Below the pieces are notes generated by a model. The model was not told the DNA's origin and did not search any database. It was given only the letters and a program-made list of their open reading frames with translations. Source: Pleurocapsa sp. CCALA 161 (GTDB taxonomy: Bacteria; Cyanobacteriota; Cyanobacteriia; Cyanobacteriales; Xenococcaceae). From it: a DNA stretch of 64,000 nucleotides. Made by a program: the position numbers and the translations under genes. Shown piece by piece: positions 19,116-28,492 of this stretch. The stretch is taken from assembly GCF_003003995.1 (NCBI RefSeq), contig NZ_PVWF01000005.1:35357-99356 (forward strand). Reading direction: 5' to 3'. Positions within the stretch are counted from its first letter, which is position 1; each line of letters begins with the position of its first letter.

Positions 19116-20504
19116 ATGCTGGAAGGTTCGATATTACAAAGATTAGAAGAGGCTCATCATCATAGCGCGCAACCGCTAAACCTTGGAGTTTACTACAAAA
19201 ATACTTTGGTTGCCCTCTGTCATGCTTTAGAAGATTTCATTTTGGATTCCCAGAGTCCCCCCCTAATGGTGACTGCTTTTCAGCGTGGAAAATGGTATCT
19301 AGAAGAAGCAGAACGTTATCGCGATTTGGCAGATAAGTCAGAGCATGTCGTACTGATGGCAGCCCCTGATGCGGGATTTGATAGCCACCCTACTAGCAAG
19401 AAGGTAAACGTGGCGCTGGTGCAGCTTAATCCAGAAGATCCTGTGGCGGAAGAATGGCATTTGATGATTCTCTCGCCAACCTATACGGCAATGGTGCTGT
19501 GTCAGGAATTATCCGATGCAGACTATGGTGACAACAAGCCCAAAACAGATTTAGAACGTAAATTCTATGGCTTTTGGACATTTGAACCAGAATTAGTGAA
19601 GGAAAGTGTAGAATTGGCGATCGATCATGTGAGTAAATATGACCCTCCACTAGCCCAGATGATGACCACTAAAGTTGCCAAAATGACTGCTGAATCTGCT
19701 ACTAGACAAAGAGATGATTTAGATGCGGTGGTTTCTCAGGTAATTAAGTATCTCCAAGACTCCCATAAAACATTAAATCAACCACAACAAACGGGGAACT
19801 TTAAAGGCTTCCAAGATTTAAGCGAAAATATTGTTTCCAATGAAATGCAGGCGTTTCTGCGGATGGCTCAATTATTGGATGCTACCGACGTTAGCAATCC
19901 CATGGCAGCCTCAGAAGTAGCATCAATGGCAGAAGCAATGTCTCAATTGCTCGATCTACCTGCATGGCAGGCTAAAAGGTTGTATTTATCTGGCTTACTA
20001 CATCGAGTAGGTTTACCAGATGTAACTAGACGCAATCAGCGATTAGGCTCTGGGAATGCTTCGCAATCGCCAGTTCAAGCAGAAACTTTAGCCGATCAAT
20101 CTGCTCCTAAAGCCTCCGTATTGCGAGTTATGCCCCAGTTAGAAGCTGTTTCGAAGATTTTGACCCATCAAAGAGAAGCTTGGGATGGCTCAGGTATTCC
20201 CGCAGGGTTAGCCTATGATGAGATTCCTTTAGAGTCGCGGATTATTTGCTTGCTAGCAGATTTTCAGCAAAAAATGAAGGCTTATAAGCAATATTCGACT
20301 GACAAGAATCCCACCGTCAAGGCTTTAACAGACTGTCAAGCACTAGCTGGCAAGCGATACGATCCCAAGTTATTAGATGCTTTATCGCTCCTGGTGATGG
20401 GAATGCAACAGGGAATGAGCCTTCAGGCTTATCGACCCAAAATTGCTACGGGGATGTGGCTAGTAGATTCTGGTAGCGAGAATAAAAACAAAACAACTTC
20501 TTAG
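19116..20504 (+). CDS. DICT sensory domain protein with degenerate HD-GYP domain
   Basis: A 462-residue protein. Residues 1-180 match the DICT domain (SVEY-like LGVYYKNTLVALCHALEDFI, MVTAFQRGKWYLEEAERY, WHLMILSPTYTAMVLCQEL), a cyanobacterial sensory module often joined to diguanylate cyclases and kinases. The C-terminal half (about 235-450) resembles an HD-GYP phosphohydrolase, but the catalytic HD is replaced (LLHRVGLPD near 295 instead of LLHDIG) and GYP reads GIP (WDGSGIPAGL near 358). It is therefore probably a signalling receptor, not an active c-di-GMP phosphodiesterase. It sits between the radical SAM gene and a pentapeptide-repeat gene 53 bp downstream. Confidence 0.82.
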   Translation: MLEGSILQRLEEAHHHSAQPLNLGVYYKNTLVALCHALEDFILDSQSPPLMVTAFQRGKWYLEEAERYRDLADKSEHVVLMAAPDAGFDSHPTSKKVNVALVQLNPEDPVAEEWHLMILSPTYTAMVLCQELSDADYGDNKPKTDLERKFYGFWTFEPELVKESVELAIDHVSKYDPPLAQMMTTKVAKMTAESATRQRDDLDAVVSQVIKYLQDSHKTLNQPQQTGNFKGFQDLSENIVSNEMQAFLRMAQLLDATDVSNPMAASEVASMAEAMSQLLDLPAWQAKRLYLSGLLHRVGLPDVTRRNQRLGSGNASQSPVQAETLADQSAPKASVLRVMPQLEAVSKILTHQREAWDGSGIPAGLAYDEIPLESRIICLLADFQQKMKAYKQYSTDKNPTVKALTDCQALAGKRYDPKLLDALSLLVMGMQQGMSLQAYRPKIATGMWLVDSGSENKNKTTS

Positions 20505-20557
20505 ACTATTTAACAAAAAATAAAACCCAAAATAAAATATACAATAAAACATAAATA

Positions 20558-21199
20558 ATGACCGTAGATACCATTCGCGCAGGACAAGAAAAGAACTTTC
20601 CAGGAATAGATTTGGAAGATGAAGATTTGGCTGATTGCCAACTTGAAAAAATTAATCTAGCGGGAGCTAATTTGGTCGGCACAGATTTTTCGCGCTCTAA
20701 TCTCAAAGGAGCAAGACTGGATGGGGCAAATTTAATGCAGGCAGATCTCCAGCGTACTGATCTACGGGCGAACCTATTAGGGGCGAATTTAATGCAGGCA
20801 GATTTAAGTAGTGCTGATTTACGGGGTAGCAATCTGCGAGGGGCAAACCTGATGGGCGCAAAATTAGCCCAAGCTTCTTTATCAGGGGCATTTTTGAGTG
20901 GAGCTAACTTAACTGGAGTAAATCTTAAAGGAGTGGACTTAAGAGGGACAGATTTGCGGGGTGTTAACCTCAACAGTGCCAACCTTAAAGGTGCTAATCT
21001 ATCTCAGGCAGATCTCCAGGGGGCAAACCTGAGTGAGACTAATCTTGAAGAAGCTGATTTGCGCGGAGCAAACCTGGCTGGGGCAAACTTAACTGGAGCA
21101 AACTTACTCTGTGCGGAATTAGAAGGCAGCAATTTGGATGGTGCAACCATGGAAAGAACTTGCTTATTGGGTACAGCGATCGCTCAACAAACTTCATAA
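20558..21199 (+). CDS. Pentapeptide-repeat protein
   Basis: A 213-residue protein made almost entirely of A(N/D)LXX repeats, about 34 of them from residue 33 to the end (ANLMQ, ADLSS, ADLRG, SNLRG and so on), which fold as a right-handed quadrilateral beta-helix. One unit is a tetrapeptide (TDLR, residues 67-70), a one-codon phase break. There is no signal peptide or transmembrane segment, so it is probably cytosolic. Function unknown; some family members mimic DNA against gyrase, but this one has no special match. It follows the DICT gene by 53 bp, probably in the same transcript. Confidence 0.93.
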   Translation: MTVDTIRAGQEKNFPGIDLEDEDLADCQLEKINLAGANLVGTDFSRSNLKGARLDGANLMQADLQRTDLRANLLGANLMQADLSSADLRGSNLRGANLMGAKLAQASLSGAFLSGANLTGVNLKGVDLRGTDLRGVNLNSANLKGANLSQADLQGANLSETNLEEADLRGANLAGANLTGANLLCAELEGSNLDGATMERTCLLGTAIAQQTS

Positions 21200-21303
21200 T
21201 AACTATTTTCAAATTTGCGAGCTTTTTTGGCGATCTACTTTCTTTAGTTTATGTTAAAGAGTTAAAGGCGATCGCTTTCTCTTTACTCTTTACTTACAAA
21301 ACA

Positions 21304-22647
21304 CTAAATCGTAGCATTTTCAGTGGTCAATGTCGTTGTGGACATCAAGGTATCTAAAGCAAAATCACCGAGCAGATCGTGAAAAGCAGCCGTTGGATGA
21401 GTATCATCCCAGAATAGATATTCGTCTGGGTTGCTACTACTAGGATTAAGAGTAACAGGGTCTAAGAATGGATCTGAGACATTAGTAAAACCAAAATTTT
21501 CTGGATTGGTAAGAACGTTTTCAAAAAGACCGCTAACATCTAAAGGTACTAGGTTAATCTCATTAAGAGAGTTATCCAGTTCGTTCAACGTTCCAGCTAA
21601 CAAAGAGTTATGTTGCTCAGTAAAATTAGTCAGAGCGTCGGCAACTTGTGGATTATCTAACCCTGTAACAGCAGGTAGTTTGCCCAAATCTGGTAAATCG
21701 GCAACTAGAAAATTACGCGCGCCAGTATCATAAAGGCTTTCGATAGATGTTTCTAAGTTGTCAACAGTTGCTTCGGGGTCGCCACCATTAGTATAATAAT
21801 CATTAGCACCTGCCCAGATAACGTATAGAGCTTCAGGATCGGCAGATTGCTGTACTTGTTGATGATCTTTGATAAATGAGTCAACCTGACTTGTTACTCC
21901 AGGAATTAAATCGCCAAACTCGCCAGCACCATTTGTTCCTGTTTGTGCAGCGCCGTAAGCAAAGTTAACGCTTTGGGTAGTAGTAGCACCGTTGAAAAAA
22001 GGACTGGCTGCCACACCGTCAGGAGTAATAGTAATGGGAGAAGGTATAGGCAGTGCAGGATTAAATACTGACAACTCACTAGCAGGAGTAGAAGTTAGAC
22101 CTAAATCATTTTCCAAATTTTCAGTCCAAACTGGACCATTAGAAAAACGACCTTCAAAGTAAGGCGGACTTGGGGGAGTGACAGGAATATCGCGACCTAA
22201 CAGTTCTTCAAATGGCTGCAAAAAGGTACTGCTATTAAAGATATTACCAGGATCAGAAAAGCTGTCTCCAAAGATGTATATTTTATCAAAAGGCTCATTT
22301 TCTGATGGCTCAACAGGTGTATCAGTTGCATTGTTAGAAAATAAATTATCTAAATCGCTACTAGAAAAATTATTGTTAATAAAATCATTGGCTTCAACTA
22401 AAATATTATTGATTTCAGTCTCGCTGAGGTTTAAGTCTTCCTGCTCAACTAGATCGTTAATTATTGGCAGTAATGTTTCTGAGATTGCATCAGCTTCGAT
22501 ACCTGACGTATTTTCAGTTGAAAAATTTTCTGTAGTGCTAGATAAATTAACAACATATTCATGGTCTTTTAAACCCGTAATCAGATCATTGCCTTCAGTA
22601 GATTCGTTACCAGCATCAGAATTAAGTGTATCGAAAAGATAAGTCAT
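21304..22647 (-). CDS. SGNH/GDSL-family hydrolase with long acidic N-terminal region
   Basis: A 447-residue lipase or esterase-like protein. The catalytic motifs are Ser129 in IFGDSFSD, the block I/II pair GRFSNGPVWTENL, the Asn of GANDYY, and the Asp-His of DDTHPTAAFH near 418-422. Before the domain lie 120 acidic, low-complexity residues with a GNDLITGL stretch that resembles a single RTX calcium-binding turn. There is no N-terminal Sec signal, so if exported it may use type I secretion, as do many cyanobacterial proteins of this layout. Substrate unknown. It converges with the pentapeptide gene. Confidence 0.85.
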   Translation of the reverse strand: MTYLFDTLNSDAGNESTEGNDLITGLKDHEYVVNLSSTTENFSTENTSGIEADAISETLLPIINDLVEQEDLNLSETEINNILVEANDFINNNFSSSDLDNLFSNNATDTPVEPSENEPFDKIYIFGDSFSDPGNIFNSSTFLQPFEELLGRDIPVTPPSPPYFEGRFSNGPVWTENLENDLGLTSTPASELSVFNPALPIPSPITITPDGVAASPFFNGATTTQSVNFAYGAAQTGTNGAGEFGDLIPGVTSQVDSFIKDHQQVQQSADPEALYVIWAGANDYYTNGGDPEATVDNLETSIESLYDTGARNFLVADLPDLGKLPAVTGLDNPQVADALTNFTEQHNSLLAGTLNELDNSLNEINLVPLDVSGLFENVLTNPENFGFTNVSDPFLDPVTLNPSSSNPDEYLFWDDTHPTAAFHDLLGDFALDTLMSTTTLTTENATI

Positions 22648-22749
22648 AGAATCGTTGCCTCAAATCATTTTATGTAAACTGTTTGTTTGATTATAGATAG
22701 AATATATAGCCAGGGATTATCAATGCGTACGTAACCTCTATTGTTCAGG

Positions 22750-25700
22750 TTAGTTAGATACCTGTAGACTAGAACCCTTTTCGTCTTTATAAACCTCAAT
22801 CCTAGTTTGAAAAGCTTCTTTAAACTGAGGCATATGAGTCACTGTCAGGATACAGGCAAAATCTGAAGCGATCGCATTAATCGCTCCTACTAAACGATTA
22901 CACCCTTCCGCATCCTGAGTACCAAAGCCTTCATCTACAATCAACATTTGTAGAGACGTTCCCGATCTTTGCGCTAGTAGTTTGGCTAAAGCTAGACGTA
23001 CTGAGAAGTTAATCCGAAACGCCTCCCCGCCAGAATAGGTTTCATAGGGGCGAGTGCCACCAGCATCAGCGATGACGATATCTAGAGTATCAATTAGCTT
23101 GGTTTTTTTCTGGGATGTTCCCTTAGAAGCTTTTTGAGTAAGAAACTGCACATGAAATTGATTCCCCGTTAATCTAGCCAAGATCTGATTGGTTTCGGCT
23201 TCCAACTGAGGCAGAATGTTTTCAATAGTTAGTGCCTGAATACCATTTTTACCAAAGGCTTGAGTTAAGGTTTGATAAATGCGATGTTGTTTTTCATAAT
23301 CTTGGAGTTGTTTACCCGTATCTTGATATTGAACTTGAAGCTGCTCAATCTGAGTTAAAGACTGTTGCAATCTACCACTGCGGGAAATAAGTTCGTCTAG
23401 CTGCTGACGGCGCTGCTGAATTTGCTGTTCTAGGGTGTTAATTTCCTGACGATGATCGGCAATATTATCTTGCTGCGCCAGATGTTCCTGTAGTTGTTGG
23501 TAGCTTGCTTGTTTGCTCTCTAGTCTCGCCTGGAGAAGTTGCTCTAATTCTCTTAATTTGGCTTGAATCTGAGGATATTCTTGTTTAGCTTTCTGTAATT
23601 CTTGATATTTTAACTGCCAAGATTGTGATTGACGCAGAGAATCTAACAGGTTTTGGTGAGTTGTGCGATCGTAACCTAAATCGTTGATTTGGCGATCAAG
23701 TAAATTAATTTGCTGTTGGATTGGAGAGTCAATGTGCAGCTTTTCTAATTTAGTCTGTAGATCGCTTATTGCTGTTAGAAGTTGGGGCTTTTGCTCGTCT
23801 AACTTTGCCTGTCGCTTTTTCGCATCTTCAATCTTTGCCTGCTTGATTTCTGCCCAATGTAAGCTCTTAACTTCCCCCCTAACTAAAGCATGGGTTTGCT
23901 CATCATAATTGAGGTTGGCAAGTTCCTCAGTTAAGCGCTTGATTTGTGCCTGTAATTCCTCAGCATAGTGACCATTTTGCAGCGATCGCTCTAGACTATC
24001 TCTTTCTTCTTGAGTTACCCTGAGCTGATCGTAGATGGCTTCGGTAGCTTCTAGCTGGGCTTCTAACTGTCCATATTGCTGCTGTAGAGTATCGTAGGTA
24101 GAAATTTCGTTAGATATTTCTTTGTGTTCTTGAAGCAGTAACTGTATTTCGCGATCGCAGGTAGATAATTGTTCGCGGATTACCCAAATCTGTTCATGTA
24201 TATCCTGCTGTTGTTTTTGCGTCTTATTTACCACCTGATGACGATGATGTTCGTCTAATTCACGCTCGCATAGTGGACAGTTCGCACCTGGGGTATCGAG
24301 CATTTCCAGTTTTTGCTGAATTTCGTGTATCTGCCGTTCATAGATGCGTTGATTTTCTTGGAGTTTAGATTGGAATGTCCTCCTTTCTGTACCTTTTTCT
24401 TTAACGCGATCGCGATAAATTCGCTTTTTTTCTAGTTCGCCAATTTGAGCATCTACTGTTAACAATTGATTGCGCTGTTGGGGAACTCGATCAATATCTA
24501 AGGCTAACTTTTGGATAGCGCTGTGTAGCTGTTCTAGCTTTGCTGCTAACTTGGCTTCTTCGCGATTAATCTCTCGTTCTAAAGTGTTTTTTTGCTGAAG
24601 CAAAGGAGAAATGTACTGCTGTAGTCGATCTAACTCGTTTAGCTGCTGACGAGCTTTGGCTAGCTTTGCCAACGCTGATTCTACCTCTACAGATTTTCTT
24701 AAAGTCTTGGTGATTTCCTGTTCTTGCTGTTCAATACTTTCAAGACGAGTTTGAATTTGATTAATCTCTAGATTTAGCTGGTTTTTTTGTTGAGATAGCT
24801 GTTTTTCTAGCTGTTGTCTTTGTTGTTGGGCTTCTTGATGAGCATTGAACTTGGAGGACAAGTCTTTTTCTGCTGCTTGCCAAGCTATTAATTGATTATA
24901 TGCTTGAGTAATTTCGGCTGCTTGGGCAATTAAACTATCTAAAGATGCCAGTTGTGCTTTGATACCTTGAATATCTTTTGTCGCGCGATCGCAATCTTGT
25001 GCTAAATTCTGATGCTGACTCTGCTGCATAGTTAACTGCTTCGCCCAAGTCTGTCGCTGATACTCTACTGCCTGTAGCTGCTGTAAACTAAGGCGATCGC
25101 TATCTTGTGAAGTCTGTAATTCGCCTAAATCTTGCTTAATCTGTGCTGATTCTGCTGCAATCTCTTCTCTTTTAGCAAGTTCAAGTTCCAATGGTTCTAA
25201 ATTCTGCTTTAGCTGTTCCAGCTTGCCTTTATACTCCTTTGCCGTATCTTTTGCCTGACTCGCCAACTGTTCATAGCGATCTAACTTCAATAAATCTGCC
25301 AGAATTTGCTTCCTTTCACTAGGACGACGTAACATGAATTCATCTGCCCTCCCCTGACGTAAATAGGCTGAATTCGTAAAGGTGTCGTAGTCTAACTTTA
25401 AACAAGCAATAATCTCGTCCTGAGTTGCCCGCAATCCCTTCGCCGTAATCGCTCTAAAGTTTCCCGATTCTGTCTCTACCTGAAATTCTAAAGAACTACT
25501 TCTTCCTCTAGTGCGAGATCTAATAACCCGATAAACTTGATTATTGCAGCTAAAGTCAAAATCAACCCGAACGTTGCTTCCCCCACCATTGATCACATCA
25601 TCTTCCGTCGCTGCACGGCTTTTGCCCCACACTACCCAGGTAATTGCTTCTAATAAAGATGACTTCCCTGCACCATTTGCCCCACAGATACAGGCAGTGT

Positions 25701-25773
25701 GCAACCCTTTGAAGTTTAAAGTTGCATCTCGATAACTTAGAAAGTTTTTTAAAGTTAACTGCAACGGAATCAT
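22750..25773 (-). CDS. sbcC: Exonuclease SbcC (Rad50-like SMC ATPase)
   Basis: A 1007-residue ABC/SMC-type ATPase that with SbcD cleaves hairpins and processes DNA ends. It opens with MIPLQLTLKNFLSYRDATL and a Walker A in CGANGAGKSSLLEA (33-46), has long coiled coils from about 170 to 860 broken by the zinc hook CPLC near 498, and closes with the signature YSGGEAFRINFSVRLAL, Walker B LIVDEGFGTQD and the D-loop. Length is typical. The nuclease partner gene sbcD is not adjacent. The gene is a single unit with clear gaps on both sides. Confidence 0.96.
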   Translation of the reverse strand: MIPLQLTLKNFLSYRDATLNFKGLHTACICGANGAGKSSLLEAITWVVWGKSRAATEDDVINGGGSNVRVDFDFSCNNQVYRVIRSRTRGRSSSLEFQVETESGNFRAITAKGLRATQDEIIACLKLDYDTFTNSAYLRQGRADEFMLRRPSERKQILADLLKLDRYEQLASQAKDTAKEYKGKLEQLKQNLEPLELELAKREEIAAESAQIKQDLGELQTSQDSDRLSLQQLQAVEYQRQTWAKQLTMQQSQHQNLAQDCDRATKDIQGIKAQLASLDSLIAQAAEITQAYNQLIAWQAAEKDLSSKFNAHQEAQQQRQQLEKQLSQQKNQLNLEINQIQTRLESIEQQEQEITKTLRKSVEVESALAKLAKARQQLNELDRLQQYISPLLQQKNTLEREINREEAKLAAKLEQLHSAIQKLALDIDRVPQQRNQLLTVDAQIGELEKKRIYRDRVKEKGTERRTFQSKLQENQRIYERQIHEIQQKLEMLDTPGANCPLCERELDEHHRHQVVNKTQKQQQDIHEQIWVIREQLSTCDREIQLLLQEHKEISNEISTYDTLQQQYGQLEAQLEATEAIYDQLRVTQEERDSLERSLQNGHYAEELQAQIKRLTEELANLNYDEQTHALVRGEVKSLHWAEIKQAKIEDAKKRQAKLDEQKPQLLTAISDLQTKLEKLHIDSPIQQQINLLDRQINDLGYDRTTHQNLLDSLRQSQSWQLKYQELQKAKQEYPQIQAKLRELEQLLQARLESKQASYQQLQEHLAQQDNIADHRQEINTLEQQIQQRRQQLDELISRSGRLQQSLTQIEQLQVQYQDTGKQLQDYEKQHRIYQTLTQAFGKNGIQALTIENILPQLEAETNQILARLTGNQFHVQFLTQKASKGTSQKKTKLIDTLDIVIADAGGTRPYETYSGGEAFRINFSVRLALAKLLAQRSGTSLQMLIVDEGFGTQDAEGCNRLVGAINAIASDFACILTVTHMPQFKEAFQTRIEVYKDEKGSSLQVSN

Positions 25774-25965
25774 ATCTTATAACAATTTCCTTAATTTAAA
25801 TTAAATGATGCTTATTAGTATCTTTGCATTAATTTATTAGTCTTAGTCTGAATTTTGGAGGATTTCGGCATTTTATCGCTGTCTTTTACAAAAATTTACA
25901 CAAATTTCAGGCAATGCTCGAAATTATTGATTTCTACTGTTTATGATTAATTGATAAGTGCCTTA

Positions 25966-26781
25966 ATGCTTAGAGCTAATCAAAAACGATCTAACAAAAT
26001 TCAGAATCAATACTCAGTGCTATCAGAAATTAATCAAGCCAACGCTTTAGTAGTTGGTGCAAGTCAAGGGATTGGCTTTGGGTTCGTGCGATCGCTTTTA
26101 CAGCAGGAACATATTCAACATATTTTTGCTACCTACCGTAATCCAGATACAGCCAAGCAATTACTAGATTTAGCCAGTCAATCTGGCGACCGCCTAAAAT
26201 GTCTTCAGGTTGATATTACCGCAGAATCGGACATAGCAGCAGCCGTTCAGCAAATCCAGCAATCAGTCAAACAAATACATCTGGCAATCTATTGCGTAGG
26301 AGTACTGCACGATCAAAATCTAACTCCAGAAAAAAGTCTCAAACAAATTAATGCTGAGAATTTAATCTATTCTTTTCAGGTTAATAGTATCGGTGCGGTA
26401 TTACTTGCTAAACACTTGATGCCTTTATTTAACAAGACTGAAACCAGCATTTTTGCGAGTATTTCCGCCAAAGTGGGCAGTATTAGCGATAATCGTTTAG
26501 GCGGCTGGTATGGTTATCGTGCTTCCAAAGCAGCTTTAAATATGTTTCTTAAGACTACAGCGATCGAATATAGTCGTCGATGTCCTAAAACTATTGTGGT
26601 AGCACTGCACCCAGGTACTACCGATACTCAACTTTCTCAACCCTTCCAGAAAAACGTGCCACTGGATAAGCTATTCTCTGTCGAACATACGGTAACTCTT
26701 TTATCTCAAGTTATCTCAGATTTATCTCTTAAAGATAGTGGTGAATTTTTTTCTTGGGATGGGACTAAATTGCCTTGGTGA
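25966..26781 (+). CDS. Short-chain dehydrogenase/reductase (CsgA/sniffer-like)
   Basis: A 271-residue NAD(P)-dependent SDR. The cofactor motif is ALVVGASQGIGFGFV, in which the usual TGxxxGIG reads VGASQGIG; the active-site residues are Ser in FASISAKVGSI and the YRASKAALNM Tyr-Lys pair, preceded by the structural VNSIGAVLLAK Asn. The family resembles the C-factor/sniffer-type carbonyl reductases. Substrate unknown. The ATG at 25966 is chosen; a TTG at 25951 would add five residues. It stands alone, divergent from sbcC. Confidence 0.9.
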   Translation: MLRANQKRSNKIQNQYSVLSEINQANALVVGASQGIGFGFVRSLLQQEHIQHIFATYRNPDTAKQLLDLASQSGDRLKCLQVDITAESDIAAAVQQIQQSVKQIHLAIYCVGVLHDQNLTPEKSLKQINAENLIYSFQVNSIGAVLLAKHLMPLFNKTETSIFASISAKVGSISDNRLGGWYGYRASKAALNMFLKTTAIEYSRRCPKTIVVALHPGTTDTQLSQPFQKNVPLDKLFSVEHTVTLLSQVISDLSLKDSGEFFSWDGTKLPW

Positions 26782-26834
26782 ACCAATATAGCGGTGCAAG
26801 ATTAGGTTAGGACATATTAAAGTTATTTGCTCAT

Positions 26835-26876
26835 AAGTAACAAGTAACAAGTAACGAGTAACAAGTAACAAGTAAC
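26835..26876. repeat. Heptanucleotide tandem repeat (AAGTAAC)6
   Basis: Six head-to-tail copies of AAGTAAC, with the fourth copy as GAGTAAC, between the SDR gene and dnaN. Short tandem repeats of 7 bp are known from intergenic DNA of many cyanobacteria and may change in copy number by slippage. Confidence 0.85.
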
Positions 26877-26883
26877 GATTGTC

Positions 26884-27071
26884 CTAATATAACCTGAGTT
26901 CGGGTTAAGCAGATTAATTGGTGGAGATAGCTGTAAGCTCTAAGTTCTAAGCTAATAGCTTTTGAGATAGTTTGGATGGCAACTCTACTATGAAAGAAGA
27001 ACGGAAAATAGTATTTTTTAAATACCTTCAAAATAAGGATTTGAGCTAATCCCGAACTCAGGTTAATATAA
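26884..27071. repeat. Inverted-repeat-bounded element, possible MITE remnant
   Basis: AACCTGAGTTCGGG (26891-26904) and its exact complement CCCGAACTCAGGTT (27051-27064) bound about 150 bp of non-coding DNA; similarity extends imperfectly on both sides (TAATAT outward, TTAAGC/GCTAAT inward). The size and the terminal inverted repeats suit a small non-autonomous element. Just beyond, TTGAGCTAATC occurs at 27041 and again at 27167. No transposase is seen. Function and mobility are inference. Confidence 0.5.
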
Positions 27072-27187
27072 GTGCGTATCGCTATACTGTTCAAAAGTGC
27101 GATTTCTGTTTTAGACTTCTCCTAAAGGAAGGATTTATACTTTTCTGAGTTAAAAAATACCTAGGTTTGAGCTAATCTATCGAAATA

Positions 27188-28399
27188 CTAATTTCTTAGT
27201 TGTACAGGCATGACTAGATAAGTCATGGTCAAACCACCCAAAGGACTAAAGATAACTGGCTGATGACCTTCATTTAACTGCATTTTAATTTCGGTGGTGG
27301 GTATAGCTTTTAATCCGTCCATCAAATACTTGATATTAAAAGCAATCTCAATATCGTCTCCTATAATCTCAGCGGGTAGAGACTGTTCAGCGTTACCTAC
27401 ATCTTGAGCATCTGCGGAGACGACTAGTTCTGAATTATCGTTATGCAGGCTGAATTTGACCAAGTTATTTTTCTGTGCCAAAACTGCCACCAATTCTAAA
27501 CTAGAAATAAGACGTTTGCGATCGAGGATAATTTCGCGACTAAATTTTTGGGGAATCAACTGACCATAAGCAGGGTAATCTCCTGAGATTTTGGTGCTGG
27601 TTAAAAGGCGATCGCCATATTCAAACACCATCACCTGTTCATCAAAATTCACTTTGACCATATCGTTTTCAGCCGCATTACTGACAATTCTTTCTAGTTC
27701 CCGCAACGCTTTAGCAGGAATAGTTACAGCTAGCTGAGGTAGCTCAATAGTAGACTCTGATGCCAAATCATTAAGGTTAGTGGCAACTACCGCCAAACGA
27801 TGACTGTCTGTAGCCGCAAATTCTAAAATATCCCCGCCGCCTTTACCAACATCCTGAGTTTTTAAGTGAACTCCTGTTAAGATCTGTTTGGATAATTCCG
27901 TCGAAGCAGCAAATAAACATCCCCGCAAACCTTGATTGAGGATAGCTATAGGCAATTCTATCTTTTGAGATTCTGGGTCAATAGTAGGAAGTTCGGGAAA
28001 CTCAGTCGCATCTATGCCTGTTAGTTGAAATTGACCTGATGTGGAACTAATTGTCGTCACAAAATTAGCTTCTTGCTCAGTCCGCGCAACGCCACTTCGC
28101 GCTTCTTCTAGTTCAGATTCAGGGACTTCTAAGGTAATTTCGATCTCTGGTAAACGAGTGACAATATCATTTAATAACCTAGCAGGGAGGGTAATACTGC
28201 CACCTGTATCAACTTCAGCATTAAAACTCGTCTTAATGCCCAAACTGCCATCAAAAGCAGTCAAACTCACTTTTTGGCTACTTTGGCTGGCTTGAATCAA
28301 AACATTCCCTAAAACAGCGGGTTCTGGACGAGAAGGAACAGCACGACTGACAAGGGAAAGATGATCTTTTAGGTCAAATGAGGCGCAGATAATTTTCAT
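27188..28399 (-). CDS. dnaN: DNA polymerase III beta subunit (sliding clamp)
   Basis: Ring-forming processivity factor of the replicase. The 403 residues show three related domains: MKIICASFDLKDHLSLVSRA, SRPEPAVLGNVLIQA and the central ILNQGLRGCLFAAS with ATDSHRLAVV, then FNIKYLMDGLKAI and the C-terminal YLVMPVQLRN that closes the clamp cleft. It is slightly longer than the E. coli protein (366) because of an insertion near 105-115 (LEEARSGVARTEQEA), common in cyanobacteria. It stands alone, not next to dnaA, as usual in cyanobacteria. Confidence 0.97.
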   Translation of the reverse strand: MKIICASFDLKDHLSLVSRAVPSRPEPAVLGNVLIQASQSSQKVSLTAFDGSLGIKTSFNAEVDTGGSITLPARLLNDIVTRLPEIEITLEVPESELEEARSGVARTEQEANFVTTISSTSGQFQLTGIDATEFPELPTIDPESQKIELPIAILNQGLRGCLFAASTELSKQILTGVHLKTQDVGKGGGDILEFAATDSHRLAVVATNLNDLASESTIELPQLAVTIPAKALRELERIVSNAAENDMVKVNFDEQVMVFEYGDRLLTSTKISGDYPAYGQLIPQKFSREIILDRKRLISSLELVAVLAQKNNLVKFSLHNDNSELVVSADAQDVGNAEQSLPAEIIGDDIEIAFNIKYLMDGLKAIPTTEIKMQLNEGHQPVIFSPLGGLTMTYLVMPVQLRN

Positions 28400-28492
28400 C
28401 TCAGCATCGAAATCAAATCAAGGAATGTTGCCGATCAATTGTACTACGTTTACAAGGCAGCTTAACTTTGCACTATGCACTTTAGACGATAA

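Noticed and set aside
20506..20982. 158-codon open frame on the minus strand rich in Pro, Lys and Arg
   Set aside because: It is the exact antisense of the pentapeptide-repeat gene; regular repeats on one strand create long open frames on the other.
26821..26880. Heptamer repeats as a CRISPR array
   Set aside because: Repeat unit is 7 bp, with no spacers and no cas genes.
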